From: Nitrosomonas supralitoralis
GTDB lineage: Bacteria; Pseudomonadota; Gammaproteobacteria; Burkholderiales; Nitrosomonadaceae
DNA: 64,000 nucleotides
Reading direction: 5' to 3'
Assembly: GCF_003011925.2 (NCBI RefSeq)
Contig: NZ_PXXU01000003.1
Location: 57,564 to 121,563 of the forward strand
The notes below the pieces were generated by a model. It saw only the letters and a list, made by a program, of their open reading frames with translations. It did not search any database and was not told the DNA's origin. The translations under genes and the position numbers were made by a program. This document shows, piece after piece, positions 38,015 to 48,571 of this stretch; position 1 is the stretch's first letter, and each line of letters starts with the position of its first letter.

Positions 38015-39171
38015 TACAATCTTCTTTTACTTTGTAGTTGCGCATTTTGCTCAGCATGCAATAGCAACGCGCCATCAATTACCAATTGCTCACCCACATT
38101 AAGTCCTTCAAGAACGACTGCGCGATCCTTGAGGCGTAATCCGGTCTTGACCCAACGTTTCTGATAATGATAATCACCCATGTTAACGTATACCCAAGCC
38201 GATTGACCTTCGGTAAATAATGCGGTCAATGGTACGACAACAGCCAGGTCTTTCGGGTTGCTTTGTACTTCAATAGAAGCAAACATAGCCGGTAATAATT
38301 TATTTTCCGGATTAGGCACAATACAACGTACTTTGACAGTACGTGAAGATTCATCAACTATTTGGCTAATGTAGCTGACAGTTGCAGTATGATTTTCATC
38401 GGGATAGGCTGGAACCCGGAGCAATACTTGTGCTCCGACATGAATTGAACCGATATCCTTTTCAAAAATATCCATTTGAACCCACAGTTGTTTCAAATCA
38501 GAAATAACAAACAAAGGGGTGTCCAGGTCTGATCTGATTTCCATGCCAGGGTTAATATTACGTTCGGTGATAGTTCCGGAAAGTGGGGCACGCAGTACAA
38601 AGCGATCGTCCAGGTGCATGCTGTGTATACCGAGATTGGCCAATTTTAGACGTGCCCGTTCTGTTTCATTGCGGATACGGTCTAAATCAGCTTCGGCTTG
38701 TTCCACATCCTTAAGTGGAACGCTATCGTATTCATAAAGTTTCTTTTTTCTTTGATAAATTCTGGTCGCCAAATTTAATTCGGATAGAGCGTTTGCATAA
38801 GTGGATTGTGCTTGCCCAAGTTCCGGGCTATCCAACTCTGCCAACGCATCATTCTTGTGCACATAAATGCCGAGTTCAGCAATGTTTCCGGCTACACGGC
38901 CGGAAATGGGCGAAGTAACACGACTGGTACGAGTTTCATCATAGACAATTTTTCCGGTTACCGGAGCCATGATGGGTCGTTGAAACAATTTCACCACAGA
39001 CTCTTTTATGTAGGTATGCGCCTGTGACCCGGGGTTGAGTATCACCTCATTTGATGGTTGAGTGGTGAGTTGCTCAACCATCTGGCCGGTTTGTGGCTGG
39101 CAAGCTATTAGCATCAGTAACAAACTGGATAGTCCTGTACCGAATCGGATGTAATAGATGTGATTTTCCAT
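38014..39171 (-). CDS. RND membrane-fusion (adaptor) protein, CzcB-like lipoprotein
   Basis: A 385-residue periplasmic adaptor. From the ATG at 39171 the protein has a lipoprotein-type signal (LSSLLLMLIAC, then QPQTG); a TTG 19 codons upstream overlaps the preceding stop and is an alternative start. Barrel and lipoyl halves are seen at GRVAGNIAELGIYVHKNDAL and LRAPLSGTITERNINPGMEI, with a coiled-coil hairpin between (SELNLATRIYQRKKKLYEYD) and the beta-barrel/MP domains after. No CusF-like or extra metal domain. Next to the HD-GYP gene upstream and the RND pump downstream. Confidence 0.88.
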   Translation of the reverse strand: MENHIYYIRFGTGLSSLLLMLIACQPQTGQMVEQLTTQPSNEVILNPGSQAHTYIKESVVKLFQRPIMAPVTGKIVYDETRTSRVTSPISGRVAGNIAELGIYVHKNDALAELDSPELGQAQSTYANALSELNLATRIYQRKKKLYEYDSVPLKDVEQAEADLDRIRNETERARLKLANLGIHSMHLDDRFVLRAPLSGTITERNINPGMEIRSDLDTPLFVISDLKQLWVQMDIFEKDIGSIHVGAQVLLRVPAYPDENHTATVSYISQIVDESSRTVKVRCIVPNPENKLLPAMFASIEVQSNPKDLAVVVPLTALFTEGQSAWVYVNMGDYHYQKRWVKTGLRLKDRAVVLEGLNVGEQLVIDGALLLHAEQNAQLQSKRRL

Positions 39172-39224
39172 GATCGCACTCAGGATTTTGATTTTTACCC
39201 GATAACAATCAAATAAATTCTTAC

Positions 39225-40595
39225 TCAAAGTATTTGAACCTTAGGCTTGGTGTCAGTTTTGATTGCCATTGTCAGGAAATAGCGTGCAATGCAACGTTTT
39301 ACCATGGCAATCATCTGGCTTTCCTCCAGGCAAGTTACCTCCTGATAAAGTGCCGGTGCGATCGACACAAAATTACGTAGCAACTGTGGATCGAAATGAC
39401 TGCCACTATCTCGTTCAAGTTCGGCAAGCGCGTCATGCACAGTCCATGATTCCTTATACGGACGTTTGGAGGTCAGTGCATCGAATACATCGGCAATGGC
39501 GAATATTCGTGCATTCAAGGGAATTTTTTCGCCCTTGAGCCCCTCTGGATAGCCGCTGCCATCGTATTTCTCGTGATGAAAATGAGCGACATCGCATGCG
39601 CCTTTGAGCCAGCTGGATTGTTTTAATATATCCACACCCAGCGTGACATGCGTTTTCATAATCTCAAATTCCTGTGGGGTCAATTTTCCTGGTTTTAGCA
39701 AAATGGGGTCGCGGATTCCGATCTTGCCGACATCGTGCAGGAAAGCTCCTGTGATCAGATTAAGAATGTTTTCCTGACGAAGTCCGAGCATCTCTCCCAG
39801 TCGGAGCGAATAAAATGTAACGCGGTAATTATGGCTGTTGGTATCGGAGTCGCGTTCTGCAATGGCGCAACCCATCACATTCATCAACTCCAGATTTCCT
39901 GTTAAAAGATCGGTAGACAGTTTGGTCAATTCACGATTGAGCGTCAGCACAATAGGATACATCAGGAGAGTGGTAAATGTGATGCCAATAGTGATCAGTA
40001 ACAGTGTGTGAAGCAGTTCATTCTTGATCGCATCCTGGGTCTTTTGATCGACCTGATAAATGCCTTCGAAGTAACCGATTAACGTATGCTGAGGCCCTTT
40101 AATTGGAATCAGTATGAGTAGCAGCAATTTACCTTGAGTTAAGTGAAATTCTTGGAAAAAATCGCCATGCTGAGGGAAATTGTGGCGATGGCTGTTGATC
40201 CATTGCTCGGTCGTTTCTTGTCCCTGACGGATTGCCTCGACTCTTAGTTGTTTATTGACATCATAGAGCTCAACCACGAGGAAATTGTGCTTAACCAATT
40301 GTTGTGCCAGATGGGTTAAGTGCTGATAAGTCGAAGCATCCAGTTGCTCCAGGTCATAGGGAAATTCATTGCTGAGTGCCGCAGATTCCTTGGATGCAAG
40401 CTCATGAACAAATTGCTGGAAGCGCGAAATTTCAAGCCATAGGACGATACCTCCAATCGTGAAGCTGAGTAATAACCATCCCAGAAACAGGCGAAGCAGG
40501 ATTTTCCGATGAACAAACTGGCTGATGGCAAGTGCTTCCTGTGAATCAACCTTGATATCAATATCATTCAAAGTGCTGGATTTTGATTCAGTCAT
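39225..40595 (-). CDS. HD-GYP domain protein, probable c-di-GMP phosphodiesterase, membrane sensor
   Basis: A 456-residue protein with the start at 40595, behind AAGGAAATCC. Two membrane segments (LFLGWLLLSFTIGGIVLWLE and LLITIGITFTTLLMYPIVL) enclose a roughly 150-residue periplasmic sensor of the Cache/dCache-like type (fold inferred). The cytoplasmic HD-GYP domain keeps its metal and signature residues: NSHNYRVTFYSLRLG, AFLHDVGKIGIRD, HHEKYDGSGYPEGLKG and IADVFDALTSKRPYK. It should hydrolyse c-di-GMP. First gene of the operon HD-GYP, adaptor, RND pump, PII, so its signal could concern periplasmic metals. Confidence 0.88.
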   Translation of the reverse strand: MTESKSSTLNDIDIKVDSQEALAISQFVHRKILLRLFLGWLLLSFTIGGIVLWLEISRFQQFVHELASKESAALSNEFPYDLEQLDASTYQHLTHLAQQLVKHNFLVVELYDVNKQLRVEAIRQGQETTEQWINSHRHNFPQHGDFFQEFHLTQGKLLLLILIPIKGPQHTLIGYFEGIYQVDQKTQDAIKNELLHTLLLITIGITFTTLLMYPIVLTLNRELTKLSTDLLTGNLELMNVMGCAIAERDSDTNSHNYRVTFYSLRLGEMLGLRQENILNLITGAFLHDVGKIGIRDPILLKPGKLTPQEFEIMKTHVTLGVDILKQSSWLKGACDVAHFHHEKYDGSGYPEGLKGEKIPLNARIFAIADVFDALTSKRPYKESWTVHDALAELERDSGSHFDPQLLRNFVSIAPALYQEVTCLEESQMIAMVKRCIARYFLTMAIKTDTKPKVQIL

Positions 40596-40910
40596 ATTCG
40601 GATTTCCTTGCTTGAAATCTGCTGTCATAGCACATCGATATCTTACCCGATATCTGAGGCAGATAAATAATGTATCAAGTCGCGTGTTAAAAGTACACTA
40701 CCAAATATTTTGTAAAGTTTGCAGCGAGATCGCTTCCTTGAAACTGCTAACCGACTGTAGTTTAAGAACCATCTGAATACTTCGTTTTTACTTCGAACAC
40801 GTAGTGGGATTTTTAGTGAATCAGCAATATAAACTTATCGCTGTGCTCGAAATGAAAGCTATTAAATGGCACGTGGCAGGATTCTAATAGATTGATAATG
40901 CTCAAATAAG

Positions 40911-40973
40911 AAAGTGCAAAGCACTTTATCTTAGAAGGGTACTTCTTGCCGCGCACTGCTTCCAACGCGCGGC
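40911..40973. repeat. two adjacent perfect hairpins in the HD-GYP / hydroxyacid dehydrogenase gap
   Basis: AAAGTGC-aaa-GCACTTT (40911-40927) and GCCGCGC-N12-GCGCGGC (40948-40973), the latter followed by CTTTG. They lie in the 498-base gap (40596-41093) between divergent genes, about 120 bases before the dehydrogenase start. They could be an operator, a terminator pair or a small RNA end. No other feature was seen in that gap. Confidence 0.4.
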
Positions 40974-41093
40974 CTTTGATGACACTCCGATCGGAGCTAT
41001 GCGTTTTCCGGTTTGGACATACCTATTATGATTCGCAGAGACCGTCCAAGTATCGCTTGTGGTATGATTTTCTATCATAACTGGAGTATTGAG

Positions 41094-42068
41094 ATGCGCG
41101 CTGTTTTTCTGGATTTTGGTTCCGTAACCCGCGGTGATATGAGTTGCGTTGCGTTAGAGCAGGCGATTTCGCCGTGGCAGTACTATCATGATTCCTCCGA
41201 GTCGGAGGTGCTGGAAAGAATCCGCGAGGCTGAGGTGATCGTCAGCAACAAGGTATTTATCGACCATCCGGCAATTGCTGGGGCCAAACATCTGAAGCTC
41301 ATTTGCGTGGCAGCGACCGGGTATAATAATGTCGATCTCGCAGCCGCCGATGAATGCAATATTCCGGTGTGCAACGTGCGCGGTTATGCCACGTCTTCGG
41401 TAGTGCAGCACGTGTTTATGCTAATGTTGAATCTGGCACGCCATTTTGTGGATTATCATGCACTGGTGAAACGCGGCGGCTGGCAGGCCAGCAGGTTTTT
41501 CTGCCCGCTAGATTTCGATATACAGGAGTTATCCGGGAAAACGCTGGGAATCATCGGTTATGGTGATTTGGGTCATGCGGTGGCGAACGTGGCACAAGCA
41601 TTCGGCATGCAGGTGTTGATTGCTGAGCATAAGGGCAAGCCGCCACGCCCCGGTAGAGCCGCGTTTGATGAAGTGTTACAGCAGTCGGATTTTATTACGC
41701 TGCATTGTCCATTGTCGCGAGAAACACAACACCTGATCAGCGGCATGGAGCTTGAATTGATGAAACCTTCAGCTTATTTGATCAATACTTCCCGCGGAGG
41801 CCTGATCAATGAAACCGATTTATTGCAGAGCTTATCTCAGGGTCAGATTGCCGGTGCTGCGATCGATGTAATCCAGGAAGAACCACCAAGCATGGATAAT
41901 CTGATACTGCGACAGCGACCAGACAACCTGATTGTTACGCCGCATGTCGCCTGGGCCAGTCGGGAATCCAGGCAGCGGTTGCTGGATCAACTGGCAGACA
42001 ATATCGAGAATTTTTTCCAGCATAAACCTTTTAATCAGATAACTAGTGCAGCTAGCAAGACTAAATAG
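41094..42068 (+). CDS. D-2-hydroxyacid dehydrogenase (glycerate/hydroxypyruvate reductase-like)
   Basis: NAD(P)-dependent D-isomer-specific 2-hydroxyacid dehydrogenase, 324 residues from the ATG at 41094 (MRAVFLDFGSVTRGDM), preceded by TGGAG; a longer reading from 41013 would add an unlikely N terminus. The Rossmann motif is GYGDLGHAV, the catalytic Arg is in NTSRGGLINETD, the Glu in IDVIQEEPP and the His in VTPHVAWASRES. Closest by feel to glycerate dehydrogenase (HprA), which would sit in the glycolate/glycerate route with gph, but substrate cannot be read from sequence. Monocistronic. Confidence 0.85.
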   Translation: MRAVFLDFGSVTRGDMSCVALEQAISPWQYYHDSSESEVLERIREAEVIVSNKVFIDHPAIAGAKHLKLICVAATGYNNVDLAAADECNIPVCNVRGYATSSVVQHVFMLMLNLARHFVDYHALVKRGGWQASRFFCPLDFDIQELSGKTLGIIGYGDLGHAVANVAQAFGMQVLIAEHKGKPPRPGRAAFDEVLQQSDFITLHCPLSRETQHLISGMELELMKPSAYLINTSRGGLINETDLLQSLSQGQIAGAAIDVIQEEPPSMDNLILRQRPDNLIVTPHVAWASRESRQRLLDQLADNIENFFQHKPFNQITSAASKTK

Positions 42069-42516
42069 CGAAAGATCACGAGAATACGAATCATGATGTT
42101 CCTGGCAATCTTACAATGGAATCTCTCCACGGACTCAAATTGCCGGTAGCGATTTTTAATTATCCTGTTCAATTCATTGAGTTACATATAGAACCTTCTG
42201 GTGTTGCTGTGAAATACTGGCTACCAGGGAAAATGGATAAATCACACACTGCATGTTTTCTATAAAAGCAAGAAGAATTAGGAATGTGTATAGATGTCGC
42301 GATAAGCAAGTCGCAGTTGCATAATTGATCAGGTTAAGCGGTAGATTGTCTTGAAAAGCTCGTCACTCCACTGTGATTGCAGATTTTCAGAATAAAAGAA
42401 GTTGAAATAATTGTCAGCTATCGATTGCTCTCTATCCGATATGTAGTACTCTGTTCGCCATTTCAAATTAATGCATGTATCCGCTACCAAGTAGCGCACA
42501 CACTGGAGTTATTAGA
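42069..42516 (+). other. gene-free stretch
   Basis: 448 bases between the dehydrogenase and the SMR gene. I see no open frame with a ribosome site and no strong hairpin. It must contain the promoter of the SMR gene. No ACGR-loop hairpin like the one before the second SMR gene is present here. Confidence 0.5.
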
Positions 42517-42849
42517 ATGCAGCACTGGATTTTTCTCTCAATCGCGATTCTCAGTGAAGTGATTGCAACTTCATTTCTTAAGACGTCTGAAGGATTTACC
42601 CGCTTGTGGCCATCGGTAGTAGTGGTTGTGGGTTATCTGTTGGCTTTTTATTTGCTCTCGCTGACGCTCAAAACTATTCCAGTCGGAGTAGCTTATGCCA
42701 TTTGGTCCGGTGTCGGATTGGTGTTGATTGCGCTGAGCGGGTGGATTTTTTTCGGGCAGTCGCTGGATATCCCTGCTGTGATTGGTTTGATTCTAATCGT
42801 TGCGGGAATTGTGGTAATCAACATGTTTTCTCGGACTGTTTCGCTCTGA
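42517..42849 (+). CDS. small multidrug resistance protein, EmrE-like
   Basis: A 110-residue four-helix SMR transporter. The essential Glu14 is in helix 1 (AILSEVIATSFLKTSEGFT), and helix 3 has GVAYAIWSGVGLVLIALSG, matching EmrE/QacE drug/proton antiporters rather than the Gdx guanidinium exporters. The start at 42517 has GGAG eight bases upstream; the longer frame from 42475 is not needed. It works as an antiparallel dimer exporting lipophilic cations. A second, SugE-type SMR gene is at 55710, so this cell has both branches. Confidence 0.9.
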   Translation: MQHWIFLSIAILSEVIATSFLKTSEGFTRLWPSVVVVVGYLLAFYLLSLTLKTIPVGVAYAIWSGVGLVLIALSGWIFFGQSLDIPAVIGLILIVAGIVVINMFSRTVSL

Positions 42850-42886
42850 ACCTGTTTAATCAAAGATCTTGGGGAGTCTCTGAATA

Positions 42887-42958
42887 ACTGTCATTTCGTG
42901 TGCGGCGAGAAATTTATGCTGTTTTTGCTAAACATTCTTCACTACGTTCGGAATGACA
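42887..42958. repeat. 72-base element with terminal inverted repeats
   Basis: CTGTCATTTCG at the left and CGGAATGACAG at the right are inverted repeats with one mismatch, enclosing AT-rich sequence containing ATTCTTCACTACGTTCGGAA. The arrangement is that of a small non-autonomous, REP- or MITE-like genomic repeat. It lies just after the SMR gene and before the convergent end of glgB. No second copy was noticed in the window. Confidence 0.4.
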
Positions 42959-42981
42959 GATGTAACTTATCCATGGTTTAC

Positions 42982-45183
42982 TTAATCGACAGGGAACTCC
43001 TGCCACGAGAAAATAACTCCTGCCAACGGCGGCAACGTAATTTCCAACGAATCGGAGAATCCCATCCAGGGTATTGGCATGCTGGTAATATTGCCTAAAT
43101 TGCCGACATTACTGCCACCGTAATAAGTTGAATCGCTATTAAAGATTTCTCGATAAATTCCGGCAGTTGGGACACCGATGCGATAACCGATGCGGGGTAC
43201 AGGAGTGAAATTGAGAATGACCAGTACAAATGATCCGTCCTTGGCACGTCGTAGGTAGCTGATTATCGATTGCTCAACATCCTGGCAGTCGATCCAGTGA
43301 AAACCTTCAGCAGCAAAATCAAGTTGATGTAGAGCCGGAATATTTTGATAACAATGATTCAAGTCCCGGACAGCAGTTTGCACACCGGCATGTAAAGGTT
43401 GCTCCAGTAGATACCAGTCGAGTTCGTGCTTAACGCGCCATTCGTGTTGCTGGGCGAATTCATTGCCCATGAAATTGAGTTTTTTGCCTGGACAAGTCAT
43501 TTGGTATAACAATAACAATCGCAAATTTGCAAATTTTTGCCAGGCATCTCCGGACATTTTGTTCCACAGTGAGCCTTTGCCGTGTACCACTTCATCATGC
43601 GAAAACGGTAACACAAAATTTTCGGTATACGCATAGAGCTGGCTGAAAGTCAGCTGTTCGTGATGATAGCGACGGTAGATCGGATTTTGCTGCATGTAAG
43701 ATAGCGTATCGTGCATCCAGCCCATGTTCCATTTCATCGAAAAACCTAAACCGCCGACATAAGTAGGGTGCGATACACCCGGCCAAGCAGTGGATTCTTC
43801 CGCCAGTGTCAGTGCGCCAGGAAATTCTCCGTGCACCATGATATTCAGTTCGCGAAGAAAATCAATCGCTTCTAGATTTTCTCGTCCGCCATATTTGTTG
43901 GGCAACCATTCGCCATTCTTGCGTGAGTAGTCGAGATAGAGCATCGAAGCCACCGCATCGACACGCAATCCATCTAAATGAAATTCGGATAACCAATAAT
44001 GAGCGCTGGATAAAAGGAAGGACTTTACTTCATTGCGACCAAAGTTGAAGATATATGTGCCCCAATCCTGATGAAAACCAAGGCGAGGATCCTCGTGTTC
44101 ATACAGAGCAGTGCCATCAAAACGCGCCAGCGCGAAAGTATCCTGAGGAAAATGTGCGGGTACCCAATCCAGGATTACACCGATTCCCGCTTGATGGCAG
44201 GTATCTACGAAAAATCGGAAATCATCCGGTGAGCCATAACGGCTGGTAACAGCAAAATATCCCGTTGTCTGGTAGCCCCAGGATTCATCCAGCGGATGCT
44301 CCGAGACAGGCATCAGTTCGATATGGGTATAACCCATTTCCTGCACGTAAGGCAAAAGATGGGTTGCTAATTCTCGGTAACTATAAAAACGTCCGTCTGG
44401 ATGCCGCTTCCAAGAGCCGGCGTGAATCTCAAAAATATTCAGCGCTGCATGCATCCAGTCCCAAACCTTTCTACGAGCCATCCACGTGGTATCCTGCCAA
44501 TTATAGGAGTCTTCTGTGGGTATTAGTGCTGCGGTATTGGGACGTAATTCATATTGTTTGGCGTAGGGATCTGTTTTGACGAGAATTTCACCACTATTGC
44601 AATTGCGAATTTCAAATTTATAATGAATGCCGGGTGGTAATTCCGGAATAAATAATTCCCATACACCGCTGGCGTGATGCGCCTTCATTGGGTGTATTCT
44701 GCCATCCCAGCGATTAAAATCTCCTACTACGCTGACGCGCTCGGCATTCGGAGCCCATACCGCGAAGCGCATGCCATCAACATCGGAATTCCTGGTCGGC
44801 TGAACTCCAAGCATGCGATAGGCCTGCCACAATTTGCCTTGATTGAATAAATACAAGTCGTGATCAGAAATTTGCGGCGCAAAAGCATAGGGATCATATG
44901 CTTCATAGACGGTATGCCGCGTGTTTTTTTCTTCAATGCGCAGTCGGTATGGCATGGCTGGCATCAATTTGCCCCGCCATTCGAAAATTCCTTCGGGATG
45001 AATGCGTTGCATTGGCTCAAAGCCGATCGATGTTTTGATCCATACCTGCGCATCAAAAGCACGAAATACACGCACCACAATTTGATCATGATCCCTATGT
45101 AATCCTAAATACGCATAGGGATCATGGAGTTGTGCGTTGAGCAGTGCATTTGACAGAAAATTATTCTTGCTCGTGGTCATCAC
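42982..45183 (-). CDS. glgB: 1,4-alpha-glucan branching enzyme (GH13)
   Basis: Introduces alpha-1,6 branches into glycogen. The 733-residue enzyme has the N-terminal CBM48-type domain ([33 protein letters not shown]), the (beta/alpha)8 GH13 core with [19 protein letters not shown] (Asp nucleophile), [12 protein letters not shown] (Glu acid) and [15 protein letters not shown] (third Asp), and a C-terminal beta domain ([14 protein letters not shown]). It is transcribed away from glgC, with about 140 bases between their starts. Two tandem ATGs begin the gene; 45183 is the first. Confidence 0.96.
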   Translation of the reverse strand: MMTTSKNNFLSNALLNAQLHDPYAYLGLHRDHDQIVVRVFRAFDAQVWIKTSIGFEPMQRIHPEGIFEWRGKLMPAMPYRLRIEEKNTRHTVYEAYDPYAFAPQISDHDLYLFNQGKLWQAYRMLGVQPTRNSDVDGMRFAVWAPNAERVSVVGDFNRWDGRIHPMKAHHASGVWELFIPELPPGIHYKFEIRNCNSGEILVKTDPYAKQYELRPNTAALIPTEDSYNWQDTTWMARRKVWDWMHAALNIFEIHAGSWKRHPDGRFYSYRELATHLLPYVQEMGYTHIELMPVSEHPLDESWGYQTTGYFAVTSRYGSPDDFRFFVDTCHQAGIGVILDWVPAHFPQDTFALARFDGTALYEHEDPRLGFHQDWGTYIFNFGRNEVKSFLLSSAHYWLSEFHLDGLRVDAVASMLYLDYSRKNGEWLPNKYGGRENLEAIDFLRELNIMVHGEFPGALTLAEESTAWPGVSHPTYVGGLGFSMKWNMGWMHDTLSYMQQNPIYRRYHHEQLTFSQLYAYTENFVLPFSHDEVVHGKGSLWNKMSGDAWQKFANLRLLLLYQMTCPGKKLNFMGNEFAQQHEWRVKHELDWYLLEQPLHAGVQTAVRDLNHCYQNIPALHQLDFAAEGFHWIDCQDVEQSIISYLRRAKDGSFVLVILNFTPVPRIGYRIGVPTAGIYREIFNSDSTYYGGSNVGNLGNITSMPIPWMGFSDSLEITLPPLAGVIFSWQEFPVD

Positions 45184-45322
45184 CTTTAATAAGAGATTAG
45201 CTGATTAGTCTTGGATTATAACCTGTCTTAACTTTGACAAAAGGCAATTAAACCTGAAGCAATCTGTGAGAAAGTGTCATAAATAAGATAAGATAAGCGC
45301 AAAAACGCAAAAGGGTCACAAA

Positions 45323-46648
45323 TTGCCAATGGATAAAATTGAACCTAAACATGCAAATGAATCCCAGGCGGAGTACAAAACAAGTAGCCGCTTTCATAAC
45401 AATATCTCTCATGAAACGCTCGCTTTAATATTAGCCGGTGGGCGAGGTAGTCGTTTACATCAAATGACAGACTGGCGTGCGAAACCCGCCGTTCCTTTTG
45501 GTGGGAAATTCCGCATCGTTGATTTCCCTCTGTCCAATTGTGTCAATTCAGGTTTTCGACGTATTGGCGTCGTGACACAGTATAAAGCACAAAGTTTAAT
45601 TCGCCATATTCAACATGGCTGGAGTTTTCTCGATGGGCGTTTTAAGGAGTTTGTCGAATTGCTTCCTGCGCAACAGCGAACTGTCGAAGAAACCTGGTAC
45701 CAAGGCACAGCGGATGCAGTATTTCAGAATATCGATATATTGCTGCGCCATAATGCGAAATATGTATTGATTCTGGGTGGGGATCACATTTATAAAATGG
45801 ATTACAGTAAGCTGCTGGCTGAACATATCGAAAAATGCGCGGATATGACGGTGTCTTGTCTCGAGATTCCATTGCAAGAAGCAAGTGCTTTCGGCGTTCT
45901 GGGCGTCAATGATCAACGCCAGGTAACCAGTTTCGCTGAAAAACCGGCCCATCCAGTGCCGATGCCCGGTCAAGCGGGGAAAGCACTGGTAAGTATGGGT
46001 ATTTATGTATTTAATGCCGATTTTCTTTATAAACAATTAATTCGTGATCACCAGGATCATGATTCATCCCATGATTTTGGTAAGGATTTGATTCCATATT
46101 TGGTGCCTCGTTATCGCGTCTTTGCTCATCGGTTCATGAACAGCTGCGTTAATATGTCATCTGGGATACCGTATTGGCGTGATGTTGGAACGGTGGATGC
46201 ATACTGGGAAGCCAATGTCGATTTGATTTCCGTTACACCACAGCTCAATCTGTACGATGATGATTGGCCAATCTGGACACACCAGGAGCAACTGCCTCCG
46301 GCAAAATTTGTTTTTGATGACGACGATCGTCGTGGTCAGGCATTAGATTCATCCGTATCAGGTGGTTGTATTATTAGTGGCGCAACTGTTCGTCGCTCTT
46401 TGTTGTTTTCCAACGTAAAAGTCAATAGTTACAGCTATGTGGAGGATTCGGTCATACTTCCCAATGTGGAAATTGGTCGGCATGCGCATCTGCAACGTGT
46501 GGTGGTTGAAAAGCAATGCGTGATTCCTGAAGGATTAACCGTTGGGATTGATCCTGAGGAGGATCGCAAGCGATTCTACGTTACCGAGAAAGGCATTACA
46601 TTAATTACATCAGAAATGCTAGGGCGGGATATACATAAGATATGTTAA
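45323..46648 (+). CDS. glgC: glucose-1-phosphate adenylyltransferase (ADP-glucose pyrophosphorylase)
   Basis: Makes ADP-glucose from glucose 1-phosphate and ATP, the committed step of glycogen synthesis. The 441-residue protein has [75 protein letters not shown] and the C-terminal left-handed beta-helix ([20 protein letters not shown]). A TTG at 45323 has AAAGGG seven bases upstream; the ATG two codons on (45329) has none, so the exact start is open. Allosteric control by glycolytic intermediates is known for the family. Heads the plus-strand glycogen run. Confidence 0.95.
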   Translation: MPMDKIEPKHANESQAEYKTSSRFHNNISHETLALILAGGRGSRLHQMTDWRAKPAVPFGGKFRIVDFPLSNCVNSGFRRIGVVTQYKAQSLIRHIQHGWSFLDGRFKEFVELLPAQQRTVEETWYQGTADAVFQNIDILLRHNAKYVLILGGDHIYKMDYSKLLAEHIEKCADMTVSCLEIPLQEASAFGVLGVNDQRQVTSFAEKPAHPVPMPGQAGKALVSMGIYVFNADFLYKQLIRDHQDHDSSHDFGKDLIPYLVPRYRVFAHRFMNSCVNMSSGIPYWRDVGTVDAYWEANVDLISVTPQLNLYDDDWPIWTHQEQLPPAKFVFDDDDRRGQALDSSVSGGCIISGATVRRSLLFSNVKVNSYSYVEDSVILPNVEIGRHAHLQRVVVEKQCVIPEGLTVGIDPEEDRKRFYVTEKGITLITSEMLGRDIHKIC

Positions 46649-46784
46649 TGAATGATTGAGTTACCGTTTCAAATTAATGCTTAGCGAAACAGGGTGTGGT
46701 GCTGGTTGATGATCAGTTCATGCCAGAAACTTAACTGGCTCAGAAAGCTCCTATAACTATTAACTTAACAAAGATTGTTTTTTT

Positions 46785-48497
46785 ATGAAGCAAATAAATC
46801 TTGTCTTGTTGTGGCATATGCATCAACCGGACTACCGAGATTATGTCACTAATGAATTTGTGCTGCCATGGGTGTATCTGCATGCCATTAAGGATTATAC
46901 CGATATGGCGTACCACTTGGAGATGCACCCAAAGACCAAAGCGATTGTCAATTTTGTGCCGGTACTGCTGGATCAGCTAGATGATTTCACTGAACAATTT
47001 TCCACCAAGCAAATACGCTGCCCTTTATTGCGTCTATTGGCAACACCCGAGCTCGAAAATATCACGATGCAGGATCGCCTGTATATTATTGACAGCTGTT
47101 TTCTCAGTAATCATGAGAATATGTTGCGACCATATCCAGCTTATAAACGCTTGCACGAACTCTACCAAGTCTTCAACAAAGTAAGCGAGCGTGAATTAAA
47201 GTATCTTTCCGGGCAATATATGGCTGATTTATTGGTTTGGTATCATTTGGCATGGATGGGGGAAAGTGTACGAAGAAACAACGAGTTTGTAATGAAATTG
47301 ATGGCTAAAAACCAAGAGTTTAATTTTGAAGATCGACTGCAGCTCTTTACTTTAATCGGTGAATTAATTCAGGATCTGATTCCGCGCTATCGAAAGCTTG
47401 CTGAATCAGGTCAGATTGAATTATCCACCACCCCTCATTATCATCCACTCGCGCCGTTACTGATTGATTTTACTTCTGCGCGAGACAGTCAGCCCGATAT
47501 TAGCTTGCCCGAGCACAATATTTATCCAGGTGGACGTAATCGTGTGGCATTTCACTTGTCGTCCGCAATTTCCAGCCATGTCCAGCGTTTTAATGAAAAA
47601 CCTGCCGGCGTTTGGCCTGCTGAAGGAAGTTTATCAACTGCATTAATAAAAATTCTGGCGGAACAAGATTGTCAGTGGAGTGCAAGCGGGGAAGGTGTGC
47701 TGGTCAATAGTTTACGTTCAGCAGATCCTGATACGACCCTCTCAGATCGCAATCACTATTTATATCATCCCTACCGGATTGCTGGAGAAGCAAAAGACAT
47801 TATCTGTTTTTTTCGCGATGATCAATTATCCGACTTGATCGGTTTTGAATACTCCAAGTGGTTTGGTCGTGACGCCGCAGAAAATTTTATACAATCTTTG
47901 GAACATATCTATCACAATACATCTACTGAGGAAAATCCGGTCGTCAGTATTATACTCGATGGAGAAAATGCCTGGGAATCATACCCGTATAATGGTTTTT
48001 ATTTTCTTGATGATTTATATCAACTGCTTGATGATCATCCATATATCCATACCACGACTTATCGAGATTATCTTGCACATGTTGAGATCAATACTATTGA
48101 AACATTGCCTGCGCTGTCGGCTGGCAGCTGGGTGTATGGAACATTCTCAACTTGGATTGGGGACAAGGAAAAAAATTGCGCATGGGATATGCTCTGTGCA
48201 GTCAAACTTAGTTATGATCTGGTGGTGCAAGGTGACCGATTGTCTGAAGAAGAAAAAATACAAGCCAGTCGACAATTGGCATCTTGTGAAAGCTCGGATT
48301 GGTTTTGGTGGTTCGGTGATTACAATCCGGCACATTCGGTAGCCAGCTTCGATCAGTTGTTCAGGAAAAATCTGATGAACCTTTATCATTTGCTTAAACT
48401 GCCGATACCCCCAACAGTTCTCGAGCCTGTTAGCAAAGGTAGTGAATACACTGAAACAAGCGGAGCGATGCAGAGATCCTCCTCAAGCACTGATTAA
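46785..48497 (+). CDS. glycoside hydrolase family 57 protein (alpha-amylase/amylopullulanase-like)
   Basis: A 570-residue GH57 enzyme with its (beta/alpha)7 barrel. Region I is WHMHQPDYRDY (substrate His), the nucleophile Glu280 lies in GVWPAEGSLS, and the acid Asp392 in ILDGENAWESY. Family members act on alpha-1,4 or alpha-1,6 linkages of starch and glycogen; the exact bond here is unknown. No signal peptide, so it works in the cytoplasm on glycogen. Located between glgC and a second GH57 gene, which replaces the glgX/glgP genes found in other glycogen clusters. There is no clear ribosome site. Confidence 0.88.
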   Translation: MKQINLVLLWHMHQPDYRDYVTNEFVLPWVYLHAIKDYTDMAYHLEMHPKTKAIVNFVPVLLDQLDDFTEQFSTKQIRCPLLRLLATPELENITMQDRLYIIDSCFLSNHENMLRPYPAYKRLHELYQVFNKVSERELKYLSGQYMADLLVWYHLAWMGESVRRNNEFVMKLMAKNQEFNFEDRLQLFTLIGELIQDLIPRYRKLAESGQIELSTTPHYHPLAPLLIDFTSARDSQPDISLPEHNIYPGGRNRVAFHLSSAISSHVQRFNEKPAGVWPAEGSLSTALIKILAEQDCQWSASGEGVLVNSLRSADPDTTLSDRNHYLYHPYRIAGEAKDIICFFRDDQLSDLIGFEYSKWFGRDAAENFIQSLEHIYHNTSTEENPVVSIILDGENAWESYPYNGFYFLDDLYQLLDDHPYIHTTTYRDYLAHVEINTIETLPALSAGSWVYGTFSTWIGDKEKNCAWDMLCAVKLSYDLVVQGDRLSEEEKIQASRQLASCESSDWFWWFGDYNPAHSVASFDQLFRKNLMNLYHLLKLPIPPTVLEPVSKGSEYTETSGAMQRSSSSTD

Positions 48498-48571
48498 TGC
48501 AAATCACATTTTTTCAGGATTGAAAAGGGAATCTGGGTTGCCTTGGTTCTTAACGATACCGGAGTCATTGA

